A DNA stretch of 64,000 nt from Burkholderiales bacterium. Its GTDB lineage: Bacteria > Pseudomonadota > Gammaproteobacteria > Burkholderiales > Burkholderiaceae_C. Where the stretch lies: assembly GCA_016702555.1 (NCBI GenBank), contig JADJDV010000005.1:124001-188000 (forward strand), read 5' to 3'. Every line of letters begins with the position of its first letter. The stretch's first letter is position 1. Under the pieces are notes generated by a model. That model saw only the letters and a list, made by a program, of their open reading frames with translations. It did no database searches and was not told the origin of the DNA. Shown one piece after another: positions 20,803-30,597 of this stretch. The position numbers were made by a program, and so were the translations under genes.

Positions 20803-20839
20803 CCCTCTCCCGCGCGCGGGAGAGGGTTGGGGTGAGGGC
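20803..20839 (+). repeat. REP-like palindrome
   Basis: A perfect 24-bp palindrome (20803-20826, CCCTCTCCCGCG and its inverse) is followed by TTGGGGTGAGGGC. The same motif, palindrome plus tail, occurs twice as an inverted doublet at 49692-49791 and as a variant at 33130-33169. It is a dispersed REP-type element, here harmlessly intergenic between trhP and an MFS gene. Confidence 0.75.
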
Positions 20840-20880
20840 CGGCACGCCCGCACAGTCCTGCATAGTCCAGCGGGCTGCCC

Positions 20881-22131
20881 ATGACAGCCGCCGCCCCCGC
20901 CGACCCCAGCCTGATCGATTCGCGCACCGCCGCGCTGCGCCTGCTGGTGACGGTGCTGATCGTCATGCTCGGCAACAGCAGCATGTACGTGGTGTCGGTC
21001 GTGCTGCCCGCGGTGCAGACCGAGTTCGGCATCAGCCGCGCCGACGCCTCGCTGCCCTACACCGCGATGATGATCTGCCTCGGGCTGGGCGGCCTGTGGA
21101 CCGGCCGCTGGGCCGACCGCTGGGGCATCGCGCCGGTGCTGTGGGTCGACGCCGCCGCCGTCAGCGCTGGCTTCGTGCTGGCCGGCCTGGCACCCAATAT
21201 CTGGGTGTTCGGCCTGGCGCACGGCCTGCTGCTTGGTCTGCTGGGCGGCGCCTCCACCTTCGCACCGTTGATGGCCGACACCAGCCTGTGGTGGAACAAG
21301 CGGCGCGGCATCGCGGTGGCCATTTGCGCCAGCGGCAACTACCTGGCCGGCACCATCTGGCCGCCGCTGGCGCAGGCCGGCATCGACGGCGTCGGCTGGC
21401 GCCCGACCTACATCGCGCTCGGCCTGTTCTGCGGCATCGGCATGGCGCTGCTGGCCTTTCGCATGCGCCAGCGCCCGCCCGCCATCGGGCACGATCTGGC
21501 GCCCGGTGTCACCGCCATCGCCCGCCCCAAGGACCGCCCCTTCGGCCTGCCACCCGCGCACGCCCAGGCCTTGCTGTGCATCGCCGGCGTGGCCTGCTGC
21601 GTCGCCATGTCGATGCCGCAGGTGCACATCGTCGCCTACTGCACCGACCTGGGCTACGGCGCCGCGCGCGGCGCCGAGATGCTGTCGCTGATGCTGCTGT
21701 CTGGCATCGCCAGCCGGCTGATCTCAGGCTGGATCTGCGACCACATCGGCGGCATCCGCACGCTGCTGCTCGGCTCGGCGCTGCAAGGCGTGGCGCTGCT
21801 GCTGTTCCTGCCTTTCGACGGCCTGGTGCCGCTGTATGTCATTTCAGCGCTATTCGGCCTGTTCCAGGGCGGCATCGTGCCCGCCTACGCCATCATCGTG
21901 CGCGAGCACTTCCCGGCGCGCGAAGCCGGCGCCCGCGTCGGCGCCGTCATCATGGCCACCCTGGTCGGCATGGCGCTGGGCGGTTGGTTGTCGGGCTGGA
22001 TCTTCGACCTGACCGGCAGCTACCGAGCCGCCTTCGTCAACGGCATCGGCTGGAACCTGCTCAACCTGAGCATCGTCGGCTGGCTGTACTGGCGCACGCG
22101 CGGGCCGGCGGCGCGCTGGGCAACGAGCTGA
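20881..22131 (+). CDS. MFS transporter
   Basis: A 416-residue, 12-helix inner-membrane transporter. The first loop motif is GRWADRWGIAP and its second-half counterpart is RLISGWICDHIGGIRTLLL. The N-terminal cytoplasmic stretch MTAAAPADPSLIDSRTAALR precedes helix 1. A long His/Pro-containing cytoplasmic loop (RMRQRPPAIGHDLAPG) separates the two halves. It is not obviously linked to a metabolic operon, so the substrate is unknown. Confidence 0.9.
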   Translation: MTAAAPADPSLIDSRTAALRLLVTVLIVMLGNSSMYVVSVVLPAVQTEFGISRADASLPYTAMMICLGLGGLWTGRWADRWGIAPVLWVDAAAVSAGFVLAGLAPNIWVFGLAHGLLLGLLGGASTFAPLMADTSLWWNKRRGIAVAICASGNYLAGTIWPPLAQAGIDGVGWRPTYIALGLFCGIGMALLAFRMRQRPPAIGHDLAPGVTAIARPKDRPFGLPPAHAQALLCIAGVACCVAMSMPQVHIVAYCTDLGYGAARGAEMLSLMLLSGIASRLISGWICDHIGGIRTLLLGSALQGVALLLFLPFDGLVPLYVISALFGLFQGGIVPAYAIIVREHFPAREAGARVGAVIMATLVGMALGGWLSGWIFDLTGSYRAAFVNGIGWNLLNLSIVGWLYWRTRGPAARWATS

Positions 22132-22134
22132 GTT

Positions 22135-22172
22135 GGCCCTGCGCTGACGCTCATCCGGCGTCAGGCGCGGCC
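22135..22172. terminator. hairpin between convergent MFS and hypothetical genes
   Basis: GGCC and CTGACGC on the left pair with GCGTCAG and GGCC on the right around a short loop. The structure spans the 29-base gap and the stop codon of the minus-strand gene, between two convergent genes. No T-run is present, so bidirectional termination is inferred. Confidence 0.45.
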
Positions 22173-22625
22173 CGGCACACCCGCCACCAGGCCGACGTCG
22201 ATCGCGGTGCGCTCCAGCAACGCTCGCTCGGCATCGTCCGCGGGCGCGTGCATGCGCAGGTGCTGCAAGCCGTGGTCGAGTGCCCGTTCCCAATCACCCG
22301 CCAGCAGCAGCGCGCCGATGGCGTCGCTGACGGCGGCCGGTAACCGGTGGCGCGCGGCCAGGATCGCCGCCTGCGCGCGCTGCGGCGCATCGAAATTTCC
22401 AGCCGGCGCGAAGCGGCCCACGAATCCCAGCGGCGCCAGCGCCACGATGCACACGCGCGCCGCGGCATCGTCGGCCAGATGCAGAACGGGCCGGTCGCCG
22501 CCGATCGCCGCGTGCAGAAACGCCCGTGCATCGGCCGGCGACAGGCCCGCGTGTGTGGTGATCTCGGTAATGGCGCGCGGCTTGTCGCGCACGCGGCGCA
22601 GGCGAAACAGCTCGATGGCGCGCAT
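22161..22625 (-). CDS. hypothetical protein
   Basis: A 154-residue cytosolic-looking protein (MRAIELFRLRRVRDKPRAIT...) without a recognisable domain; it is Ala- and Leu-rich and probably helical. It starts 9 bases after the murB stop on the same strand, so it is likely co-transcribed with murB. A competing frame on the same strand (22151-22633) is rich in Cys, Arg and Pro and looks like a shadow. The function is unknown. Confidence 0.65.
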   Translation of the reverse strand: MRAIELFRLRRVRDKPRAITEITTHAGLSPADARAFLHAAIGGDRPVLHLADDAAARVCIVALAPLGFVGRFAPAGNFDAPQRAQAAILAARHRLPAAVSDAIGALLLAGDWERALDHGLQHLRMHAPADDAERALLERTAIDVGLVAGVPGRA

Positions 22626-22634
22626 GGGCACACG

Positions 22635-23708
22635 CTAGACGATGAAAGGCTCTGGCTCCAGCCGGATCCCGAAGCGCTCGTACACGCTGGTCTGGATCGC
22701 CTTGGCCAGGGTCATCACTTCGCCGCCGGTGGCGGGGTGGTCGCGGCCGCCGCGGTTGACCAGCACCAGGGCCTGCTTCTCGTACACGGCGGCGTTGCCG
22801 ACGCTTTTGCCCTTCCAGCCGCAGGCATCGATCAGCCAGCCGGCCGCCAGCTTCACGCTGCCGTCAGGCATGGGGTAGTGCACCAGCTTGGGGTCGCGGC
22901 CGATGATGTCCTGGCACTGCTCGGGCGTGACGGTGGGGTTCTTGAAGAAGCTGCCAGCGTTGCCGATCACTGCCGGGTCGGGCAGCTTGGCGCTGCGTAT
23001 GGCGACGATCCAGTCGTAGATCTGGCGCGCCGTGGGGTGGGCCACGCCCTCCTCCTGCATGCGCCGCTCCAAGTCCAGGTAGCCCAGCACCGGCTGCCAG
23101 GCCTTGGGCAGCGCGAAGCGCACGCGCAGGATCAGCGCGCGGCCGGCCAGGCCCAGGCCGCGCGGCGCTGCCGAGCCGTCGCCCCGGCGCGGCGCCGCAT
23201 GCTTGAACACCGAGTCGCGGTAGCCAAAGCCGCACTGCGCGGCGTTCAGCGTGAAGGTCTCGCCGGTTTCCAGGTCGATGGCGTCAAGCGAGTCGAAGCG
23301 ATCCTGCAACTCCAGCCCGTAGGCGCCGATGTTCTGCACCGGCGCGGCGCCGACGGTGCCGGGAATCAGCGCCAGATTTTCCAGTCCGGCCAGGCCCTGA
23401 TCGAGCGTCCAGCCGACGAAGTCGTGCCAATTCTCACCCGCACCCGCCTCGACGACGACGTGGCGATCGGTCTCGCCCACCACGCGGCGGCCAGTCACTT
23501 CGACCTTCAGCACCACGCCCTTCAGATCGCCGGTCAGCACGATGTTGCTGCCGCCGCCCAGCACCAGCTTGGGCGCATCGCGCAGCGACTCGTGCTGCAG
23601 TACGCGCCGCACGTCGGCCGCACCCTGCACGCGCACCAAGGCGGCGGCGCGCGCGGCGATGCCGAAGGTGTTGAGCGGCTGAAGGGCGACGTTGTGCTCG
23701 ATGAACAT
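22635..23708 (-). CDS. murB: UDP-N-acetylenolpyruvoylglucosamine reductase
   Basis: A 357-residue cytosolic FAD enzyme that reduces UDP-GlcNAc-enolpyruvate to UDP-MurNAc in peptidoglycan precursor synthesis. Visible features: HNVALQPLNTFGIAARAAAL at the N-terminus, the FAD-binding VLGGGSNIVLTGDLKG, IPGTVGAAPVQNIGAYG, the catalytic-Ser region GNAGSFFKNPTV, and LIDACGWKGKSVGNAAVYEKQALV near the end. It is of the E. coli type (type I). ATG 23708 (MFIEHNV) is preferred to an upstream codon at 23729. It is divergent from the DUF2164 gene. Confidence 0.96.
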   Translation of the reverse strand: MFIEHNVALQPLNTFGIAARAAALVRVQGAADVRRVLQHESLRDAPKLVLGGGSNIVLTGDLKGVVLKVEVTGRRVVGETDRHVVVEAGAGENWHDFVGWTLDQGLAGLENLALIPGTVGAAPVQNIGAYGLELQDRFDSLDAIDLETGETFTLNAAQCGFGYRDSVFKHAAPRRGDGSAAPRGLGLAGRALILRVRFALPKAWQPVLGYLDLERRMQEEGVAHPTARQIYDWIVAIRSAKLPDPAVIGNAGSFFKNPTVTPEQCQDIIGRDPKLVHYPMPDGSVKLAAGWLIDACGWKGKSVGNAAVYEKQALVLVNRGGRDHPATGGEVMTLAKAIQTSVYERFGIRLEPEPFIV

Positions 23709-23752
23709 GGGACAATTGTCGCATCGCACCCCAAGCCGATTGCCGCGTCACC

Positions 23753-24025
23753 ATGCCCATCGAACTGGCCCGGGAAGACCGCCAGCAGGCGGTTGAGTCC
23801 ATCATGCGCTACTTCGCCGAGCACATGGACGAGCGCATCGGCAACGTGTCCGCCGGCGCCTTGCTGGGCTTTTTCCTGGAGGAAATCGGGCCGCTGGTCT
23901 ACAACCGGGCGGTGGCCGACGCGCAGGAGAAGCTGCTGCCACGCGTGCAGGAGCTGGACCTGGAGGTGCACGAGGACGCGTTTCAGTATTGGCGCAAAGC
24001 AGGTCGCGGGCGCAAGCAGCGCTGA
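23753..24025 (+). CDS. DUF2164 family protein
   Basis: A 90-residue protein matching the DUF2164 pattern: IELAREDRQQAVESIMRYF, then ERIGNVSAGALLGFFLEEIGPLVYNRAVADA. The C-terminus is basic (KAGRGRKQR). The biochemical function of the family is not known. It lies divergent to murB and 41 bases before yajQ on the same strand. Confidence 0.92.
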   Translation: MPIELAREDRQQAVESIMRYFAEHMDERIGNVSAGALLGFFLEEIGPLVYNRAVADAQEKLLPRVQELDLEVHEDAFQYWRKAGRGRKQR

Positions 24026-24066
24026 CGCGGCCGGCCGCGCGCATTGACGACAAGGAGAGTCAACCC

Positions 24067-24552
24067 ATGCCCTCATTCGACACGGTCTGCGACCCCGACA
24101 TGGTGGAAGTGAAGAACGCGGTGGACAACGCCGCCAAGGAACTCGGCACGCGCTTCGATTTCAAGGGCACCAGCGCCGCCATCGAGCTGAAGGACAAGGA
24201 GATCACGCTGCTGGGCGATGCCGAGTTCCAGCTGCAGCAGATCGAGGACATCCTGCGCGGCCGGCTGACCAAGCGCAACGTCGACGTGCGCTTTCTGGAC
24301 AAAGGCAAGGTGGAGAAGATCGGCGGTGACAAGGTCAGGCAGATCATCAAGGTGCGCAGCGGCATCGCCAGCGAGGACGCCAAGAAGATCCAGCGCCTGG
24401 TGAAGGACAGCAAGCTGAAGGTGCAGGCGGCCATCCAGGGCGACAGCGTACGCGTGACCGGTGCCAAGCGCGACGACCTGCAGGCGGTGATGGCGCTGCT
24501 GCGCAGGGACATGGCGGATCTGCCCCTGTCCTTCGACAACTTCCGCGATTGA
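24067..24552 (+). CDS. yajQ: YajQ family nucleotide-binding protein
   Basis: A 161-residue cytosolic protein with the conserved opening MPSFDTVCDPDMVEVKNAVD and closing DLPLSFDNFRD. YajQ proteins bind nucleotides; homologues in Xanthomonas and Pseudomonas bind cyclic di-GMP. The frame is open upstream to 23989, but AAGGAG lies nine bases before ATG 24067. The retropepsin-like gene follows 11 bases after the stop. Confidence 0.96.
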   Translation: MPSFDTVCDPDMVEVKNAVDNAAKELGTRFDFKGTSAAIELKDKEITLLGDAEFQLQQIEDILRGRLTKRNVDVRFLDKGKVEKIGGDKVRQIIKVRSGIASEDAKKIQRLVKDSKLKVQAAIQGDSVRVTGAKRDDLQAVMALLRRDMADLPLSFDNFRD

Positions 24553-24563
24553 GGCAGCGCGCG

Positions 24564-25199
24564 ATGCGTGGTCTGATCCTTGCCGTGATGCTGGCCGGTG
24601 CCGCCGGCTTGGCGCCCGCGCAATCGGTCGGCGTGCACGGCATGCTGGGCCCGAAGGCGCTGATCGTGATCGACGGCGGCACGCCCAAGGCGGTGGCCCC
24701 GGGCGAAACCTACCAGGGCATCAAAGTGCTGTCCACGCGCGGCGACCGGGCGACGGTGCAGATCGATGGCCGCACCCACGAATTGCGCGTCGGCGCCACA
24801 CCGGTCAGCATCGGCGGCGCCAGCACGACCGATGCGCAGCGCATCGTGCTGACGGCCGACGGCAGCGGCCACTTCTTCACCCAGGGCAGCATCAACAACA
24901 AGCCGGCGCAGATGCTGATCGACACCGGCGCCTCGGTGGTGACGCTGAGCGAGGCCGTGGCCAAGAACCTGGCGCTGAACTACAGCGGCGGCCGGCGCGT
25001 GCAGACCACCACCGCCAACGGACCGGCGTTCGGCTGGCTGATCAAGCTTGACCAGTTGCGCGTCGGCGACGTGGTGAGCTACGGCATCGACGCCGTGGTA
25101 ATCCCGGGCGAGCTGCCGATGGTGCTGCTGGGCAACAGCTTTCTCACACGCTTCAGCATGCGGCGCGACGCCGACCAGATGACGCTGCTGCGGCGTTGA
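24564..25199 (+). CDS. periplasmic retropepsin-like aspartic protease (clan AA, TIGR02281 type)
   Basis: A 211-residue protein with a signal peptide (MRGLILAVMLAGAAGLAPAQ) and a single retropepsin-like domain. The active-site motif MLIDTGASVVTLSE places the catalytic Asp at residue 120, and the family's second signature GELPMVLLGNSFLTRF is present. Like retroviral proteases it would act as a dimer. It should be periplasmic; the substrate is unknown. It lies 11 bases downstream of yajQ, probably one transcript, and ends against plsY. Confidence 0.9.
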   Translation: MRGLILAVMLAGAAGLAPAQSVGVHGMLGPKALIVIDGGTPKAVAPGETYQGIKVLSTRGDRATVQIDGRTHELRVGATPVSIGGASTTDAQRIVLTADGSGHFFTQGSINNKPAQMLIDTGASVVTLSEAVAKNLALNYSGGRRVQTTTANGPAFGWLIKLDQLRVGDVVSYGIDAVVIPGELPMVLLGNSFLTRFSMRRDADQMTLLRR

Positions 25200-25220
25200 G
25201 GCAGGCGCAGCGCTGCCTCA
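25197..25220. terminator. hairpin spanning both stop codons of convergent genes
   Basis: TGAGGCAG (25197-25204) is inverted exactly at 25213-25220. The arms contain the stop codons of the protease gene and of plsY, which converge here. It is a candidate bidirectional terminator without a T-run. Confidence 0.5.
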
Positions 25221-25844
25221 GCCCGACTTCTTCGCGCCCAGCTTCGATTCCTTGCCGGCCAGCAGGCGGCCGATGTTCTCGCGGTGGCGCCAGATCAGCA
25301 ACAAGGACATCGCCAGCATGGCCTGCGCCTTGGCACCCGACGCCTGCCAACCCACGCCGTCGCCAAGCAGGTAATAGGCCGGGGCGAACAACGCCGCCAC
25401 CATCGAGGCCAGCGAGGAGTAGCGAAAGAAGAAGGCGATGATCAGCCAGCTCGCCAGTGTCGCCACGCCCAGCCAGGGCTCGAACGCCAGCAGCACGCCG
25501 GCCGCCGTGGCCACGCCCTTGCCGCCGGCAAAGCCGAAGAACACCGGCCACAGATGGCCGGCGAAGGCCGCCAGGCCGGCCAGCGCCTGTGTGCCCTCGC
25601 CCAGGCCGAACGGCTCGCCGAACCACTTGATCAGCATCACCGGCAGCCAGCCCTTGAGGGCGTCCAGCAGCAGCGTGACGATGGCCGCCGCCTTTGACCC
25701 AGAGCGCAGCACGTTGGTGGCGCCCGGATTGCCGCTGCCGTAGCTGCGCGGGTCGGCCAGACCCATCATGCGGCTGACGATGACGGCGAAACTGAGCGAG
25801 CCGACGAGATAGGCGGCCAGCAGCGCCAGCAGGGACCAGAGCAT
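25218..25844 (-). CDS. plsY: acyl-phosphate--glycerol-3-phosphate acyltransferase PlsY
   Basis: A 208-residue polytopic membrane protein that acylates glycerol-3-phosphate from acyl-phosphate, the first step of phospholipid synthesis in the PlsX/PlsY route. The three family motifs are visible: SYGSGNPGATNVLRSGSK, LLDALKGWLPV and GHLWPVFFGFAGGKGVATAAG. It has about five hydrophobic segments. The ATG at 25844 is preferred over a TTG two codons upstream. Confidence 0.96.
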   Translation of the reverse strand: MLWSLLALLAAYLVGSLSFAVIVSRMMGLADPRSYGSGNPGATNVLRSGSKAAAIVTLLLDALKGWLPVMLIKWFGEPFGLGEGTQALAGLAAFAGHLWPVFFGFAGGKGVATAAGVLLAFEPWLGVATLASWLIIAFFFRYSSLASMVAALFAPAYYLLGDGVGWQASGAKAQAMLAMSLLLIWRHRENIGRLLAGKESKLGAKKSG

Positions 25845-25913
25845 GGGCAATCCGAGGTCAGGGGTAAGGGGCGCCGGACGGTCCGGCGCGTGACGTGATT
25901 CTGCCAGCCAGCT

Positions 25914-26405
25914 TCACAAGTCGATCGCGCACCGCACCGGCTTGGCATCCAGCAGTTGCACGCAGACCTGCGGATCGAGACCGATCAGGTAACCGCGCCG
26001 CCCGCCGTTCACCGCAATGCGCGGCAGCCCAAGAATGCTTTGCTCGATGAACACCGGCATCTGCCGCCGCGTGCCGAAGGGCGAGGTGCCGCCCACCAGG
26101 TAGCCGCTGTGGCGGTTGGCCACCTCGGGCTTGCAGGGCTCCACCGACTTGGCGCCGATCTGCCGCGCCAGGTTCTTGGTACTGACCTTGCGGTTGCCGT
26201 GCATGAGCACGATCAATGGCTTGGCGTCCTGGTCCTGCATGACCAGTGTCTTGACCACGCTGAAGGGATCGAAGCCCAGCACCTCGGCGCTGTGCTCGGC
26301 GCCGCCGTGTTCCAGGTATTCGTAGGGGTGCTCGCTGAAGGCCACGCCGTGCTGGCGCAGCAGCGCCGTGGCCGGCGTTTCGCTGACGTGCTGCTTCCTG
26401 GCCAC
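25914..26405 (-). CDS. ybaK: YbaK/EbsC-type Cys-tRNA(Pro)/aminoacyl-tRNA deacylase
   Basis: A 163-residue cytosolic protein that hydrolyses mischarged aminoacyl-tRNA, typically Cys-tRNA(Pro). The conserved Lys is in FSVVKTLVMQ, and GGTSPFGTRRQMPVFIEQSI and RIAVNGGRRGYLIGLDP are family blocks. It lies 20 bases after the tas stop on the same strand; 69 bases separate it from plsY. Confidence 0.94.
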   Translation of the reverse strand: MARKQHVSETPATALLRQHGVAFSEHPYEYLEHGGAEHSAEVLGFDPFSVVKTLVMQDQDAKPLIVLMHGNRKVSTKNLARQIGAKSVEPCKPEVANRHSGYLVGGTSPFGTRRQMPVFIEQSILGLPRIAVNGGRRGYLIGLDPQVCVQLLDAKPVRCAIDL

Positions 26406-26425
26406 GCTGTGCCTTCAGATTCAGA

Positions 26426-27484
26426 TCAATACGCGGGGTCACGCAGCTCCATCCGGATCGCATCACAGGCAGCCAGCAGATCCTCCGATGGCCGCACCTC
26501 CCAGGCGTCCAGGTTCTCGTCCAGTTGCGCCAGCGTGGTGACACCGATGATGGTGCTGGCCACGCGCCAGCTGCGATAGCAGAAGGCCAGCGCCAGCTGC
26601 GTCGGGCTCAAGCCATGCTCGCGCGCCAGCTGGTTGTAGCGCCGCGCGGCGGCGAGCGAGGAATCGCGGCCCCAGCGCTGGCCCTTCATGCGCTCGTACA
26701 GGCTCATGCGGCCGCGCGGCGCGTCGGGGCTGTGGATGCCGGTGGCGTCGTACTTGCCCGTGAGCAACCCAAAGCCCAGCGGCGAATAGCCCAGCAGCCC
26801 GACGCCCAGGCGGTGACAGGTCTCGTCCAGACCGTTGTCATAGACGCGGTTGATCAGGCAATACGGGTTCTGCACGGTGGCGATGCGCGGCAGGCCATGC
26901 ATCTCGGCCAGGCGCACGAATTCGTGCACGCCGTAGGGCGTCTCGTTCGACAGGCCGATGGCGCGCACCTTGCCGGCCTGCACCAGCTTGGCCAGCGCTT
27001 CCAGCTGCTCGAGGATCGGCGTTTGCGAGGTCTCCAGCGTCGGGGCGTAGTACATCGCGCCAAAGGCCGGCACGTGGCGCTCTGGCCAGTGGATCTGGTA
27101 GAGATCGATCACCTCGGTCTGCAGGCGGCGCAATGAGGCGTGGCAGGAGGCCTCGATGTCGGCCGCCGTCATGCCCTGCCCCGCGCGAATCCAGGGCATG
27201 CCGCGCGAGGGCCCGGCCACCTTGCTGGCCAGCACGATCTTCTCACGCATGCCGGGCCGGCTTTTCAGCCAGTGGCCGATGAAGGTCTCGGTGCGGCCAA
27301 ACGTCGACGCGCTGGGCGGCACCGGGTACATCTCGGCGGTGTCGATGAAGTTGAGGCCGCGCTCGATGGCGCGGTCCAGGATGGCGTGCGAAGTGGCTTC
27401 GTCCACCTGCTCGCCGAAGGTCATGGTGCCGAGGCAGAGCGGGGTGACGTGCAGGTCGCTGGTGCCGAGTCGAACGAGTTGCAT
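26426..27484 (-). CDS. tas: aldo/keto reductase, Tas type
   Basis: A 352-residue NADP(H)-dependent oxidoreductase of the Tas branch of aldo/keto reductases. Catalytic residues are visible in order: Asp and Tyr in FIDTAEMYPVP, Lys in IVLASKVAG, His in LYQIHWPERH. Further family signatures are YSPLGFGLLTGKY and STIIGVTTLAQLDEN. The physiological substrate is unknown. It follows the ABC transporter genes on the same strand after 84 bases, possibly as a separate transcript. Confidence 0.93.
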   Translation of the reverse strand: MQLVRLGTSDLHVTPLCLGTMTFGEQVDEATSHAILDRAIERGLNFIDTAEMYPVPPSASTFGRTETFIGHWLKSRPGMREKIVLASKVAGPSRGMPWIRAGQGMTAADIEASCHASLRRLQTEVIDLYQIHWPERHVPAFGAMYYAPTLETSQTPILEQLEALAKLVQAGKVRAIGLSNETPYGVHEFVRLAEMHGLPRIATVQNPYCLINRVYDNGLDETCHRLGVGLLGYSPLGFGLLTGKYDATGIHSPDAPRGRMSLYERMKGQRWGRDSSLAAARRYNQLAREHGLSPTQLALAFCYRSWRVASTIIGVTTLAQLDENLDAWEVRPSEDLLAACDAIRMELRDPAY

Positions 27485-27568
27485 GAGAGAAGGTCAAGCG
27501 TGCGAAGCGCGCAGTGTACGCAGGAAGCGCGCGCCGGGCCGGTGCCGGGAGCTCTGGGCGCTGGGCGC

Positions 27569-28663
<1,095 letters not shown>

Positions 28664-28679
28664 GTTTTCCCTCGAGTCC

Positions 28680-30416
28680 TCAGCGCGTCGACGCCACCAT
28701 GGCCTGCGAGCGCTCGACGAAGCGATGCGACAGATAGGTGCCGATGGCCACCACCACCACCGCCAGCACGCCGAGCGCGGCGCCCGGTCCGCGGCCCGAG
28801 ATGCTCTGCATGTAGAGGTAGATGCCGTAGCTCATCGGCGCCTGGCTTTGCGCCGACGCCAGCAGGATGGTGGCCGACAGCTCGACCGCCGCCGTGATGA
28901 AGCTGGTGACGAAGCCGGCCAGGATGCCGCCCACCATCAGCGGCACCATGATGCGGCGGATGGTGCGCAGGCGGCTGGCGCCCAGGCTGTGCGCCACCTC
29001 CTCCAGCGACACATGGACCTGCTGCAGCGCCGCCAGGCACGAGCGCAGCGCGTAGGGCAGGCGCCGGACCGCGTAGGCCAGCATGATCAGCACCCAGGTG
29101 CTGACCACCGGCGTGTCGGTGAACGGGATCTCGACGCCGCGGAACAGGCGCAGGTAGCCGATCGCCAGCACCAGGCCGGGAATTGCCAGCGCCGCCGAGG
29201 CCAGGTAGTCCAGCCACTGCCGCGCCGGCAACTGGGTGCGCAGGATCAGGTAGGCAATCGCCGTGCCCAGCACCACGTCCAGCCCCGCCGCCAGGCTGCA
29301 GTACAGCAGGGTGTTGGTGATCATCTGGCTGGAATCGGTGAACACGGTGGCGTAGTGCTCCAGCGTGTAGGCGTCGGGCAGCACCGAGAAGCTCCACACC
29401 TTGGCAAAGGACATCAGCAGGATGCCGATGTGCGGCGCCAGCGTGATCAGCAGCACCAGCACGATCCAGCCGTAGGCCAGCAGCGATTCCCAAGCCGACA
29501 GGCGCCGGCGCCGCAGCGCACCGCCGCCCTTTTGCAGGGTCGAGTAGTCCTTGCCCTTCATCACGCGCGCGGCCATCCACAACGCCAGGATCGAGAACGC
29601 GATCATGATCACGCTGATGACGTAGCCCTGCGGGTCGTCCAGGCCGACCGAGGTGATGCGCAGGTAGGCCTGCGGCGCCAGCATGTTGGTGATGCCCATC
29701 ACCAGCGGCGTGCCGAGGTCGTCGAACACTTTGACGAACACCAGCGTGGCGCCGGCCAGATAGCCTGGCATGGCCAGCGGAAAGATCACGCGCCGGAACA
29801 GCCGCCAGCCGCGCGCGCCCAGGTTCAGCGCCGATTCCTCCATGGCGCCGTCGATGTTGCGCATGGCCGCCACCAGGTTCAGCAGGATGAACGGGAAGTA
29901 GTGGATGCTCTCGACGAAGGTGACGCCGACCAGCCCATCCATGATCGGCACCGTGACGCCGAACCAGTCGTTCAGCAGCAGGTTGACCGAGCCGTTGCGC
30001 CCGAAGATCAGCTGCAGCGCCACCGCGCCGACAAAGGGCGGCATGATCAGCGGCAGCACGCCCAGCGTCTGGATCAGCAGCGCGCCGCGGAATTCGAAGC
30101 GCACCGTCAGGTAGGCCAGCGGCACCGCGATCACGCTGGCAAAAAAGGTGCTGGCCAGCGCCACCCACAGGCTGTTGAAGAACGACTCGCGAAAAACCGT
30201 CTGGCCGAAGAAATTGCCGAAGTGGCCGACCGTCAGCGCCCCGGCTTCGTCAACGAAGGCAGTGTAGATGACCAGGCCGATCGGCACGATCAGGAACACC
30301 AGCAGAAACGCCAGGATCAGGCCGTAGGCCAGCCAGACACCCCAGCCGGCGCCGCGAACGCGGGCACGGGCGGGCGCAGGAGGCGTGGCGGCCGATGCCG
30401 TCGCGAGTGTGGACAT
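28680..30416 (-). CDS. ABC importer permease with two fused transmembrane domains, FbpB type
   Basis: A 578-residue inner-membrane protein made of two homologous permease halves. Each has an EAA-type loop: the first around MEESALNLGARGWRLFRRVIFPLAMPGYLAG and the second around LEEVAHSLGASRLRTIRRIMVPLMVGGILAG. This two-in-one layout is typical of ferric iron (FbpB, SfuB) and aminoethylphosphonate importers. It lies between the binding protein and ATPase genes. A dispersed inverted repeat fills the gap before it. Confidence 0.93.
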   Translation of the reverse strand: MSTLATASAATPPAPARARVRGAGWGVWLAYGLILAFLLVFLIVPIGLVIYTAFVDEAGALTVGHFGNFFGQTVFRESFFNSLWVALASTFFASVIAVPLAYLTVRFEFRGALLIQTLGVLPLIMPPFVGAVALQLIFGRNGSVNLLLNDWFGVTVPIMDGLVGVTFVESIHYFPFILLNLVAAMRNIDGAMEESALNLGARGWRLFRRVIFPLAMPGYLAGATLVFVKVFDDLGTPLVMGITNMLAPQAYLRITSVGLDDPQGYVISVIMIAFSILALWMAARVMKGKDYSTLQKGGGALRRRRLSAWESLLAYGWIVLVLLITLAPHIGILLMSFAKVWSFSVLPDAYTLEHYATVFTDSSQMITNTLLYCSLAAGLDVVLGTAIAYLILRTQLPARQWLDYLASAALAIPGLVLAIGYLRLFRGVEIPFTDTPVVSTWVLIMLAYAVRRLPYALRSCLAALQQVHVSLEEVAHSLGASRLRTIRRIMVPLMVGGILAGFVTSFITAAVELSATILLASAQSQAPMSYGIYLYMQSISGRGPGAALGVLAVVVVAIGTYLSHRFVERSQAMVASTR

Positions 30417-30450
30417 GATGGAAGCCGTGGTAACTTTTCACAAAGAGAAA

Positions 30451-30565
30451 ACAGCTGGACGCAGAGGACGCAAAGGATTCGCGGAGGACGCAGAACAAAA
30501 GCAAAACTGTCTTTGAATTCTTTTGCGTTCTCTGCGTAATCTTTGCGTCCTCTGCGTCCGGCTGT
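30451..30565. repeat. long inverted repeat of GGACGCAGAGGACGCAAAG type
   Basis: The 19 bases at 30457-30475 are repeated exactly in inverse orientation at 30541-30559, and the arms extend with one mismatch to 30451 and 30565. The inner part contains further degenerate copies of the same GACGCAGA unit and a weaker inner stem. It fills the gap between the binding-protein and permease genes of the ABC operon, so it may fold in the mRNA and set the high binding-protein to permease ratio. It also looks like a dispersed repeat; other copies are not in this window. Confidence 0.75.
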
Positions 30566-30597
30566 TCGGCTGTTTGGCTGCTCTGCCGTTCAATGCC

